This document shows positions 1-6,234 of a DNA stretch of 7,902 nt, piece after piece (position 1 is the first letter of the stretch; each line of letters opens with the position of its first letter). A program made the position numbers and the translations under genes. The stretch covers positions 1 through 7,902 of the forward strand of contig JBHASY010000049.1 of the NCBI GenBank assembly GCA_041831635.1. The letters run 5' to 3'. Source of the DNA: Acetoanaerobium sp041831635. Its GTDB lineage: Bacteria; Bacillota; Clostridia; Peptostreptococcales; Filifactoraceae. The notes beneath the pieces were generated by a model, which did no database searches, was not told the DNA's origin, and saw nothing but the letters and a program-made list of their open reading frames with translations.

Positions 1-426
1 ATTAAGTCTACTCTAAAAGAGAGCGAGATCTATTTAAGTGATGTTTCTCATCTTGATACTAAAGGTCAAGTAGGTAGAGAGATTGAATATTTTTTCAGAT
101 ATTATAATGATTTACATCCTGTCATGTATATTTATTATGACAGGTATTCATATAAGGGCATAGGCGATGAAAGTCTTAGGATTACTTTTGATTATAATTT
201 AAAGTGTAGAAATTATGATTTAAGTTTGCAAAGCGGCTGCTACGGATCTGATCTTATCGATGCGGATTCTATGCTTATGGAAATAAAAATATCAGGGGCG
301 ATACCGATTTGGCTTAATAAAATTTTTACTGATTTGGAAATATACAAGCATTCGTTTTCAAAGTACGCAAATGCTTATAAAATGGCGGTAAAGGAGAATA
401 GTTATGAGCATAGAATTATTGTATAG
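1..426 (+). CDS. VTC-domain polyphosphate polymerase-like protein, 3' part (5' end outside window)
   Basis: The frame is open from base 1 with no start needed before the window edge, so this is the C-terminal 141 residues of a longer protein; the ATG at 124 is internal. VTC-domain proteins form a tunnel-shaped catalytic domain that makes polyphosphate from ATP in yeast vacuoles, and bacterial homologues are presumed to do the same at the inner face of the membrane. Visible hallmarks, counted from the first codon, are a basic strand with LRITFD (59-64), the acidic/basic pair in MEIK (93-96), a PIWL segment (102-105) and the closing SFSKY motif (118-122), which is highly typical of the family. 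The stop lies 23 bp inside the next gene (DUF4956), its usual partner in clostridia and actinobacteria, suggesting translational coupling. The polymerase activity is inferred from the family; the N-terminal substrate-binding residues are not in view. Confidence 0.85.
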   Translation: MKSTLKESEIYLSDVSHLDTKGQVGREIEYFFRYYNDLHPVMYIYYDRYSYKGIGDESLRITFDYNLKCRNYDLSLQSGCYGSDLIDADSMLMEIKISGAIPIWLNKIFTDLEIYKHSFSKYANAYKMAVKENSYEHRIIV

Positions 427-1084
427 TACACTGATTGAAAATTTCAACGTGATTAGAGGTTTTGTTTTGGGAATGGCTGTTTCGTGTGTTTTGGGTTATT
501 TTATAAGTCTTATTTATAAGTATAAAAATTCTTATAATAAGAGTTTCGTCATAACTTTGGCACTTCTTCCGATGATAGTTCAGACGGTAATAACTCTGGT
601 AAACGGGAATTTGGGAACAGGAGTAGCCGTAATGGGCGCATTCAGCCTGATAAGGTTCAGGTCGGCACCGGGAGGAGCGAAGGAGATAGCGGCTATTTTT
701 ATGGCTATGGCTGTAGGACTGGCTGTAGGGACAGGATATTATCTGTTGGCATTTGTGTTTGTAGTGCTTATAGGTGCAGTTAATATTGTTTATGAAAAAT
801 TTGATATAGGAAAAAGCAAAGAAAACGAAAGACTGTTGAAAATAACAATACCTGAAGATTTGGATTATGAAACTTTATTTGATGATATTTTGAGTAAGTA
901 TTTGAGCAGCTGGGAACTCATACAGATAAAAACCACAGATATGGGGAGTCTTTTTAAGCTTTCTTATCAAGTTTGTTTCAAAGAAAATGTACAGTCCAAG
1001 GCTTTTATCGACGAATTGAGATGTCGCAATGCAAATCTCGAAATAGCTTTGAGCAGGTCTTTGATAAAGGATAAAGAACTTTAG
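404..1084 (+). CDS. DUF4956 family membrane protein
   Basis: A 226-residue membrane protein of the DUF4956 family. The start is ATG 404, preceded by AAGGAG at 391-396 and lying inside the end of the VTC gene. Hydrophobic segments are seen at about residues 16-38, 47-67, 93-110 and 112-131. A conserved glycine-rich stretch, GTGVAVMGAFSLIRFRSAPG (71-90), sits between the second and third segments and is the family's signature. The last 90 or so residues are soluble and mixed alpha/beta, reading like a small regulatory or ferredoxin-like domain. Members are regularly encoded beside VTC-domain polymerases (and often CotH-like proteins), so a role as membrane partner in polyphosphate synthesis, export or anchoring is inferred, but no biochemical activity is established for the family. 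Length is normal and there is no sign of damage. Confidence 0.88.
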   Translation: MSIELLYSTLIENFNVIRGFVLGMAVSCVLGYFISLIYKYKNSYNKSFVITLALLPMIVQTVITLVNGNLGTGVAVMGAFSLIRFRSAPGGAKEIAAIFMAMAVGLAVGTGYYLLAFVFVVLIGAVNIVYEKFDIGKSKENERLLKITIPEDLDYETLFDDILSKYLSSWELIQIKTTDMGSLFKLSYQVCFKENVQSKAFIDELRCRNANLEIALSRSLIKDKEL

Positions 1085-1110
1085 GATTTGTTTTCTCTTA
1101 TAATAAGGCT

Positions 1111-1155
1111 TATGCACCGCATTTGCCGGGTTAAAAAAAGCGGATACGGTGCATA
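1111..1155 (+). terminator. Strong hairpin after the VTC/DUF4956 genes (possible terminator, no U-tract)
   Basis: It begins 26 nt after the DUF4956 stop. The arms 1111-1126 and 1140-1155 pair over 16 positions: nine perfect pairs at the base (TATGCACCG with CGGTGCATA), one C-A mismatch, then A-T, T-A, two G-U wobbles and G-C, C-G, closing a loop of about 13 nt rich in A. Pairing is better in plus-strand RNA (one mismatch, two wobbles) than in minus-strand RNA (two mismatches, one wobble), so it probably belongs to the upstream operon. The bases after it (TTACGATTATG) are not a U-run, so it may be a 3' stabilising structure or a protein-binding palindrome rather than a classic intrinsic terminator. 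Confidence 0.5.
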
Positions 1156-1186
1156 TTACGATTATGTAAATTGATATTTTTATTAG

Positions 1187-1203
1187 GAAAAGACCGTCTT
1201 TTC
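1187..1203. terminator. Small A/T-flanked hairpin between the convergent DUF4956 and aroD genes
   Basis: GAAAAGA and TCTTTTC form a perfect 7-bp stem around CCG. The A-run on one side and T-run on the other are the layout of a bidirectional terminator, and it lies between two convergent genes (ends at 1084 and 1276). The stem is short and AT-rich and the loop minimal, so termination strength is doubtful. Apart from this and the larger hairpin at 1111-1155, nothing else was recognised in 1085-1275. Confidence 0.3.
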
Positions 1204-1275
1204 AAGGAGTTAATCCAAAAAAATAGGCAGATAGAGGAAAAGACGAAAGTGAAGATAAAGAAACAAGCGTAAAAC

Positions 1276-2040
1276 TTAAAGGCTAAGATATCTCCGGATT
1301 TTCTTTAAATTACCAATTTCGATTTGTCCGGGTGCAGTAGTGTTTTTAAAAGATGCAAAGGTTATATCACAGCCGAATTGACCTGCACATACTCTTGAAA
1401 TTTTGCCAAGGTTACCCATAGATATGGTTATAAGAAGAGTTTTGAGAGTTTTTTTGCAGTAAAGTCCTGTTTCCAGTAATCTGAGCACATCTTCAGAGGA
1501 TTTCGGCATATATGCTACCTTAGGGATGTCGGCACCCAGCTTAAGTGCTGTTTTTATTTTTTGAATTATATCTTCCTTATCAGGAGTGAGATTAAAGTCG
1601 TGGTATGAAAGTATAAGCTTAATATCCGTATCTACAATCATTTTCTTAATCTTATCTATATAATCTTTCCCTTGAATTTGCTCTATATCAATAATATCTA
1701 CCACACCTGTTTTTATAGAACACTCAATTATTGAAATTTTATCATCTTGAGAAAGATGGCATCTACCGCCCTCCTTATTATCTCTTAAAGTCAAAATAAA
1801 TATTGTATTTGACAGTTTATCTTTAATAGAGTTTAAGGTATGATATACATAGTCCGGGCTAAGGTTATCAAAGTAATCTAATCTCCACTCCAGTGCGTCA
1901 GGATTTTGTAATAAGGCATCGTCGATGTCTTTGATAAATTCTTCAGCATATAAAGATGTAATGGGAGTGCATATTAAGGTTTTATTTCCGCCGATTTCTA
2001 TATTTTTTATAGTTATTCTTTCTTTGGCTTGGATTTTCAT
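1276..2040 (-). CDS. aroD: Type I 3-dehydroquinate dehydratase
   Basis: A 254-residue cytoplasmic enzyme catalysing the third step of the shikimate pathway, 3-dehydroquinate to 3-dehydroshikimate, through a Schiff base. The length matches the class I TIM-barrel family (about 250). Active-site residues are all present: E51 and R53 in LEWRLDYF, the general acid/base H147 in SYHDF, the Schiff-base lysine K174 in IPKVAYMP, R216 in the GNLGKISR segment, and S230 and Q239 near FAS and APGQ. The start is ATG at 2040 reading leftwards, with an AGGAG ribosome site at 2047-2051, and a good promoter lies further upstream. It is divergent from the shikimate kinase gene. No neighbouring chorismate genes other than aroK are in view, so the pathway is split in this genome or continues elsewhere. 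Confidence 0.96.
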   Translation of the reverse strand: MKIQAKERITIKNIEIGGNKTLICTPITSLYAEEFIKDIDDALLQNPDALEWRLDYFDNLSPDYVYHTLNSIKDKLSNTIFILTLRDNKEGGRCHLSQDDKISIIECSIKTGVVDIIDIEQIQGKDYIDKIKKMIVDTDIKLILSYHDFNLTPDKEDIIQKIKTALKLGADIPKVAYMPKSSEDVLRLLETGLYCKKTLKTLLITISMGNLGKISRVCAGQFGCDITFASFKNTTAPGQIEIGNLKKIRRYLSL

Positions 2041-2071
2041 AGTGTTCTCCTGCTTTATTCAGATTTTCACT

Positions 2072-2100
2072 ATTTTAACATTTTAATTTTGATAAAACAA
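2072..2100 (-). promoter_or_regulatory. Sigma-A-like promoter for aroD
   Basis: Reading leftwards, a TTGTTT -35 (2095-2100) is followed after exactly 17 bp by a TAAAAT -10 (2072-2077) preceded by TGT, an extended -10. Transcription would start near 2065, leaving a leader of about 25 nt with an AGGAG ribosome site. The -35 is only a few bases from the aroK ribosome site on the other strand, so the two divergent genes share very compact control DNA. No convincing plus-strand promoter for aroK was resolved here. Confidence 0.6.
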
Positions 2101-2118
2101 TATTTTGAGGTATATAAA

Positions 2119-2613
2119 ATGAAGAAGATAGCTTTTATAGGTATTATGGGTTGTGGAAAAAGCAGTATAGCAAAAGATGTTTCAAAGGATTTAAATATGA
2201 AGCTTATATCCGTTGACGAGATTATAGAAAAAGAAATGAATTTGAGTATATCCGATATATTTGAAAAATTCGGGGAACGGTATTTCAGAAAGGCTGAAAC
2301 AGAGGTTTTAAGTAAGGTTGTTTTAAATGAGAACTGTATCATAGATTGTGGAGGGGGAGTAGTTTTAAACTCAAGAAATATAGATATACTAAAAGATAAC
2401 GGATACAGTGTAATTTTTATCGACAGAAACCCTGAAGATATATTAAAGGATATAGACGTGAAGAACAGACCTCTCTTAAAGACTGACCCGTCAGCACTTT
2501 ATAAGATATACAACGAACGAATAGAATTGTATAGAAAGTATGCTGATTTTATAGTTGAGAACGATACAGTGTATGATGATGTCGTTATGTCCGTTAAAGA
2601 ATTTCTCAAATAG
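2119..2613 (+). CDS. aroK: Shikimate kinase
   Basis: A 164-residue nucleoside-monophosphate-kinase-fold enzyme that phosphorylates shikimate to shikimate-3-phosphate using ATP. The start is ATG 2119, with TTGAGG at 2105-2110 as ribosome site; an in-frame ATG at 2029 would add 30 unrelated residues and run into the divergent aroD, so it was not used. Motifs: Walker A GIMGCGKSS (8-16), shikimate-binding D33 in SVDEIIE, R58 in YFRKAE, CGGG (77-80), the lid arginine R117 in KNRPLL, and the C-terminal R139 in ELYRKYAD. The length is normal. One oddity is that the usual DxD after strand 2 reads SVD, so the first aspartate, which helps hold Mg2+ in characterised shikimate kinases, is a serine (S31). 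Together with aroD it serves aromatic amino acid synthesis. Confidence 0.94.
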   Translation: MKKIAFIGIMGCGKSSIAKDVSKDLNMKLISVDEIIEKEMNLSISDIFEKFGERYFRKAETEVLSKVVLNENCIIDCGGGVVLNSRNIDILKDNGYSVIFIDRNPEDILKDIDVKNRPLLKTDPSALYKIYNERIELYRKYADFIVENDTVYDDVVMSVKEFLK

Positions 2614-2622
2614 TTTTAAGCT

Positions 2623-2650
2623 TTTACATATCAGTTTTTCGTGATAGAAT
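2623..2650 (+). promoter_or_regulatory. Sigma-A-like promoter of the ATP-grasp/Mur ligase/racemase operon
   Basis: A TTTACA -35 (2623-2628) is followed after 16 bp by a TAGAAT -10 (2645-2650), with TGA directly before the -10 forming an extended element. The predicted start is near 2657, giving a leader of about 50 nt that ends in the GAGGAGG ribosome site. It lies in the 93-bp gap after aroK, so the three-gene operon can be transcribed separately from aroK. No terminator is seen after aroK, so read-through from aroK is also possible. Confidence 0.6.
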
Positions 2651-2706
2651 ATTAGATTGAAAAGATTTATTGAATGTGAAAAAATGAAAAATCGAGGAGG
2701 ATTTTC

Positions 2707-3888
2707 GTGGCGAATAAAGCAGTTATTTTAGGTGCTAATTATTATATAGGTTTAAGTACGATAAGATGTCTTGGAGTTATGGGCGTAGAAGTTGCTGCTG
2801 TAGATTACAGTTATGAAGGTTCTTATGCTTTTGAGTCTAAGTATTGCAAAGAAAAGCTTATAGGACCGCATTATAAAAAACAACCGAAAGAATTTTTACA
2901 GTATTTGATAGATTATGCATCTAAACAAAGCTTAAAACCCGTACTTATTCCTTGTGCAGATCCGTATGTTGAGTTCGTAGACGAACACCTTTATGAATTG
3001 AGAGAACATTATTTAATCCCTCAAGATAAGCAGGGAATATATACCAATCTTATGGATAAAGAAAAACTCCATGCTCTTGCAGTGAAAAACTCAGTCAAAG
3101 TTCCTGAAACAGTATATGTAAGTGATGAGAATTATTTGGAGAAAGTAGAAAAGGAGATAGGATATCCCTGTGTCGTTAAACCTACTGACTCTCCCAGCTT
3201 TGTTTCTACTTTTAGAAGGAAAATGTTTAAAGTAGGCAGCAAAGAAGAATTGATTGAAACAGTAGAAAAAGTACACGAGAAGAATCTCGAAGTAATAGTT
3301 CAGAGGATAATTCCCGGATTTGACGACCATATGTATACCTTTGACGCTTACTTAGATCAAAATTCAAAGGTTAAAAATTGGATGACCTGCCAAAAGTTCA
3401 GACAGTATCCGATAAATTTCGGAGCCTCCGTATATACAGGGCAGAAATATGTGCAAGAACTTTATGATATAGGAGCAAAGTTTTTAGAAAATGTAGGTTT
3501 TAAAGGTTTTGCAGAAATCGAGTTCAAAAAAGATGCTGTGACAGGAGAATTTTACTTAATAGAGGTAAATGTAAGGATAACTAATCTAAACAGCTTGCTG
3601 TATAAAGCAGGTATAAATATGCCATATCTGACCTATGCAGAGCTTACAGGAAACCCTCAGCAGCCTTTTGAACTAAAAAAAGATACAGGATTAGTTTTTT
3701 GGTATGCATATGAGGATTTTTTTGCTGTAAAAGGGTATATGAAAACAAAACAGCTTAAATTATCTCAGGTTTTAAAATCTTATTTTAAACCTAAAGCATA
3801 CGCTATATGGGATAGTTCAGATCCTAGACCGTTTTTTGCTTTTAGCAAAACTATTTCAAAGAAAATAACTAAAAAAATTTTTAGATAA
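2707..3888 (+). CDS. ATP-grasp carboxylate-amine ligase, D-aspartate ligase-like
   Basis: A 393-residue cytoplasmic ATP-grasp enzyme. The start is GTG 2707, chosen because GAGGAGG ends 6 nt before it (2694-2700) and residue 4 onward gives the N-terminal pre-ATP-grasp strand KAVILGANYYIG. Next come LIPCADPYVEFV (80-91), the ATP-binding KPTDSPSF (158-165), a VQRIIPG strand (198-204), the acidic strand AEIEFKKD (269-276) and the Mg/ATP motif EVNVR (286-290). The C-terminal part, with WDSSDPRPF (368-376), resembles other carboxylate-amine ligases of this group. The best-known relative by architecture and context is the D-aspartate ligase of Enterococcus faecium, which attaches D-Asp to the stem lysine of peptidoglycan precursors. 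The downstream Mur ligase (30-bp gap) and Asp/Glu racemase support that role. The exact amino acid (D-Asp, D-Glu or another) is inferred, not shown by sequence. Confidence 0.8.
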   Translation: MANKAVILGANYYIGLSTIRCLGVMGVEVAAVDYSYEGSYAFESKYCKEKLIGPHYKKQPKEFLQYLIDYASKQSLKPVLIPCADPYVEFVDEHLYELREHYLIPQDKQGIYTNLMDKEKLHALAVKNSVKVPETVYVSDENYLEKVEKEIGYPCVVKPTDSPSFVSTFRRKMFKVGSKEELIETVEKVHEKNLEVIVQRIIPGFDDHMYTFDAYLDQNSKVKNWMTCQKFRQYPINFGASVYTGQKYVQELYDIGAKFLENVGFKGFAEIEFKKDAVTGEFYLIEVNVRITNLNSLLYKAGINMPYLTYAELTGNPQQPFELKKDTGLVFWYAYEDFFAVKGYMKTKQLKLSQVLKSYFKPKAYAIWDSSDPRPFFAFSKTISKKITKKIFR

Positions 3889-3918
3889 GTTTAATTTTAA
3901 ATTAGGAGGACTAGGATA

Positions 3919-5466
3919 ATGAAGGTTGTTTCTTTATTAAAAGGAATTGAGATTTTAGAGGAAATCAGACCCCTAAGCAGTGATTATGATGTAAGAGGGA
4001 TAGCCTATCATTCAGGGAATGTAAGAGATGGAGATTTGTTTTTTTGTATCAAAGGGTATAAGACTGACGGACATAACTATTTGCTTGATGCAAAAAACAA
4101 AGGAGCTGTAGCGGCTATTGTAGAGCGTATCCAAGAAAATATAAACATTGCACAGTATCTGGTTTCTGATGTTAGGTATTCTCTTGCCATATGTTCTTGC
4201 AATTTCTATGGGCATCCTTCAAAATTTATGAAGATGATAGGAGTTACTGCTACTAACGGAAAGACCACTACAAGCTTTATGATTGATAATATATTGGAAA
4301 AAAACAACTTCAAAACAGGACTGGTCGGAACCGTTCTTATAAAATTAGGAGACGAGCAGTTAGCCTCTGATTTAACTACACCTGAGTCCCTGGACTTGCA
4401 AAATTATATCTATAGGATGAAAGAAAACGGCTTGGGATATGTGACTATGGAGGTTTCATCATCTGCTATCGAACTAAACAGAATAGCAGGAATAGACTAC
4501 GATGTAGTGATATTTAACAATATCAGCAGAGAGCATATCGATCTTCATAAAACCTATGAAAACTATGTAGAACTTAAATCAAGTCTTGTTACAAATGCAA
4601 AAAAAGGTAGTTGGACTATACTAAATATGGATTGTGAACAGGCTGTCTCTCTTTTGAACAAAACTAAGGCAAATGTTTTAAGCTATGGTGTGAACAATGA
4701 AAATGCAATGATATTGTGCAAAAATCTGGATTTATCATCCGGAAGAGGTAAGTTTACAGTAGAAATCGTAAAACCATTTTCGATAAATGGATATTTATAT
4801 AATAATCAGAGTTTTGATATAGAGCTTTCTGTGCCCGGATATCACAGTGTATATAATGCAATGGCAGCAATAGCGACTGCGCTTATTTGCAAGATACCTG
4901 TACCTGTAATACAGGAAAGCATGGCTGAATTTAAAGGTGTGGAAAGAAGATTTGAGTTCATATATGAACAGGAATTTAAAATAATAGATGACCATTTTGC
5001 AAATTCAGGAAACATAGATGTGACTATGGGAACTTTGGAATTTATGAAATATAACAAATTCCATCTGGTATATGCGATAAGAGGTGCAAGAGGAAAGATA
5101 GTAAATAGAGAAAATGCTCAGGCTATAGTAAAATGGGCAAAAAAACTAAATCTAACTGAGATTACAGCAACCAAAAGCGCAGACTATACTACAGAAAAAG
5201 ATTTAGTAACAGATGAAGAAGTAGAGGTTTTAAAAGAGGTATTAAGTTCTTCAAATGTAAAATTCAAGTTATATGAAAACCTTTCTGACGCTGTAGATGA
5301 GGTCTTAAATAATGTAGAAAAAGACGACGTGGTGCTTCTTGCAGGCTGTCAGGGAATGGATTTTGGAGCAGGTGTGGCACTTAAAAAGATAAGAGAGATA
5401 AATCCTGCAATATCCGATGAAGAATTGTTTAAACCACTGGAAAACAGAGTGTGTGGAGTAAATTAA
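3919..5466 (+). CDS. MurE-like Mur ligase with atypical C-terminal domain
   Basis: A 515-residue Mur ligase, probably UDP-MurNAc-L-Ala-D-Glu:amino acid ligase (third stem residue). ATG 3919 follows AGGAGG at 3904-3909. Domain 1 (about 20-90) has the MurE-type UDP-binding layout VRDGDLFFCIKG (35-46), but the usual DSR reads HSG. The central ATPase domain has GVTATNGKTTTS (108-119), TTPES (153-157), MEVSSSA (177-183), REHIDLHKTYENY (204-216), the probable carbamylated lysine K220 and PGYHSVYNAMAA (306-317). GVERRFEFI (340-348) leads into domain 3, where the normal DYAHTP reads DDHFANSG (357-364) and no DNPR or DNPA amino-acid-recognition motif can be found; the region reads ATKSADYTTE (417-426). 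Meso-diaminopimelate is therefore unlikely, while lysine, ornithine or another amine is possible. It lies between the ATP-grasp ligase and the racemase in one operon. The Mur ligase call is certain; the substrate is unknown. Confidence 0.88.
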   Translation: MKVVSLLKGIEILEEIRPLSSDYDVRGIAYHSGNVRDGDLFFCIKGYKTDGHNYLLDAKNKGAVAAIVERIQENINIAQYLVSDVRYSLAICSCNFYGHPSKFMKMIGVTATNGKTTTSFMIDNILEKNNFKTGLVGTVLIKLGDEQLASDLTTPESLDLQNYIYRMKENGLGYVTMEVSSSAIELNRIAGIDYDVVIFNNISREHIDLHKTYENYVELKSSLVTNAKKGSWTILNMDCEQAVSLLNKTKANVLSYGVNNENAMILCKNLDLSSGRGKFTVEIVKPFSINGYLYNNQSFDIELSVPGYHSVYNAMAAIATALICKIPVPVIQESMAEFKGVERRFEFIYEQEFKIIDDHFANSGNIDVTMGTLEFMKYNKFHLVYAIRGARGKIVNRENAQAIVKWAKKLNLTEITATKSADYTTEKDLVTDEEVEVLKEVLSSSNVKFKLYENLSDAVDEVLNNVEKDDVVLLAGCQGMDFGAGVALKKIREINPAISDEELFKPLENRVCGVN

Positions 5467-5488
5467 AAAGCAGAAAGAGGTTACAGTA

Positions 5489-6187
5489 ATGAATGACAAA
5501 ATAATAGGTATACTTGGAGGAATGGGACCGGAAGCGACTGCATACTTTTATTTCAAGCTTATAAAAGCAACTCCCGTAAAAATAGACCAAGACCATTTCA
5601 GAGTGATAATGGACAGCAACAGTAAGATACCTGACAGAACGACAGCTATTTTGGGAAAAGGAGAAAGTCCTGTTCCTGCACTGATACAGACGGCTAAAAC
5701 TCTTGAAGCTGCCGGAGTAGATGTAGCTTGTATACCGTGTATCACATCACATTACTTTATAGATGAAATACAGTCAAGCGTAAATTTTAAAATACTAAAT
5801 GCTTTGAAAGAATTAGATCTTTATATAAAAACCGAGTATCCTGATATAAAAAACATTGGCATAATGGCGACAAGCGGGACTTTAAAAACAGGATTGTTTG
5901 ACAAATATTTAGGTAGTTTTAACCTGATTTATCCGGATGAAGACAATCAAAAAAATAAAGTAATGGACGCTATTTATTCTTCAGAGTATGGTATAAAAAG
6001 CGGAGTGACTGAGGGAAAACCTGTAGATATGTTGGTGCAGGCAGGAGAAACTCTTATAAAAAGAGGAGCACAGATGCTCATATCAGGTTGCACTGAAATA
6101 GGGCTGGTTTTAAATTCATCGCATTTTGATGTGCCAGTTATAGACCCTATGGAGGTTTTAATAAAAAAAGTTATAAAATACAGATAA
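5489..6187 (+). CDS. Aspartate/glutamate racemase family protein
   Basis: A 232-residue cofactor-independent amino-acid racemase with two catalytic cysteines. ATG 5489 is preceded by AGAGG at 5476-5480 and lies 22 bp after the Mur ligase stop. The family's N-terminal motif GILGGMGPEAT (7-17), the PDRT segment (48-51), the first catalytic cysteine C84 in PCITSH (83-88) and the second, C201, in SGCTEIGL (199-206) are all present. In most relatives the first motif is CNTxH; here the asparagine is isoleucine. The enzyme interconverts L- and D-Asp or L- and D-Glu; aspartate is favoured because its neighbour resembles a D-Asp ligase, but specificity cannot be read from sequence. Another cysteine, C81, lies close to the active site. 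The last five codons and the stop are inside a perfect inverted repeat shared with the convergent symporter gene. Confidence 0.88.
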   Translation: MNDKIIGILGGMGPEATAYFYFKLIKATPVKIDQDHFRVIMDSNSKIPDRTTAILGKGESPVPALIQTAKTLEAAGVDVACIPCITSHYFIDEIQSSVNFKILNALKELDLYIKTEYPDIKNIGIMATSGTLKTGLFDKYLGSFNLIYPDEDNQKNKVMDAIYSSEYGIKSGVTEGKPVDMLVQAGETLIKRGAQMLISGCTEIGLVLNSSHFDVPVIDPMEVLIKKVIKYR

Positions 6188-6234
6188 AAAAGACATATCA
6201 AGCGATATGTCTTTTTTATCTGTATTTTATAACT
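6169..6234. terminator. Bidirectional terminator in a 31-bp perfect inverted repeat
   Basis: Arms 6169-6199 and 6204-6234 are exact reverse complements over 31 bp, separated by the 4-nt loop AAGC. The core is a GACATATC/GATATGTC stem flanked by A6 and T6, so either transcript ends in a stem followed by a U-run. The repeat covers the last codons and stop of the racemase (TAA at 6185-6187) and reaches the symporter stop codon (6233-6235, minus strand). It serves two convergent genes whose stops are only 45 bp apart. Confidence 0.93.

Noticed and set aside
124..426. A stand-alone 100-residue protein starting at ATG 124
   Set aside because: The same frame is open to base 1 and the translated sequence continues the VTC domain, so the ATG is internal and the gene is cut by the window edge.
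1185..1244. Direct repeat AGGAAAAGAC (1185-1194 and 1235-1244)
   Set aside because: Ten purine-rich bases repeated 50 bp apart in AT-rich intergenic DNA are easily explained by chance; there are no further copies and no spacing pattern.
2029..2118. Upstream in-frame extension of the shikimate kinase
   Set aside because: The 30 extra residues are hydrophobic and unlike any shikimate kinase, there is no ribosome site at 2029, and the extension would overlap the start of the divergent aroD. The start at 2119 gives the expected length and N-terminus.
2684..2731. Short leader peptide MKNRGGFSWRIKQLF ahead of the ATP-grasp gene
   Set aside because: It has no ribosome site, its codons run over the ATP-grasp gene's own Shine-Dalgarno and start, and the composition is not that of an attenuator.
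4795..5057. Minus-strand open frames inside the Mur ligase gene
   Set aside because: They overlap well-conserved Mur ligase coding sequence, lack ribosome sites and have no recognisable motifs.
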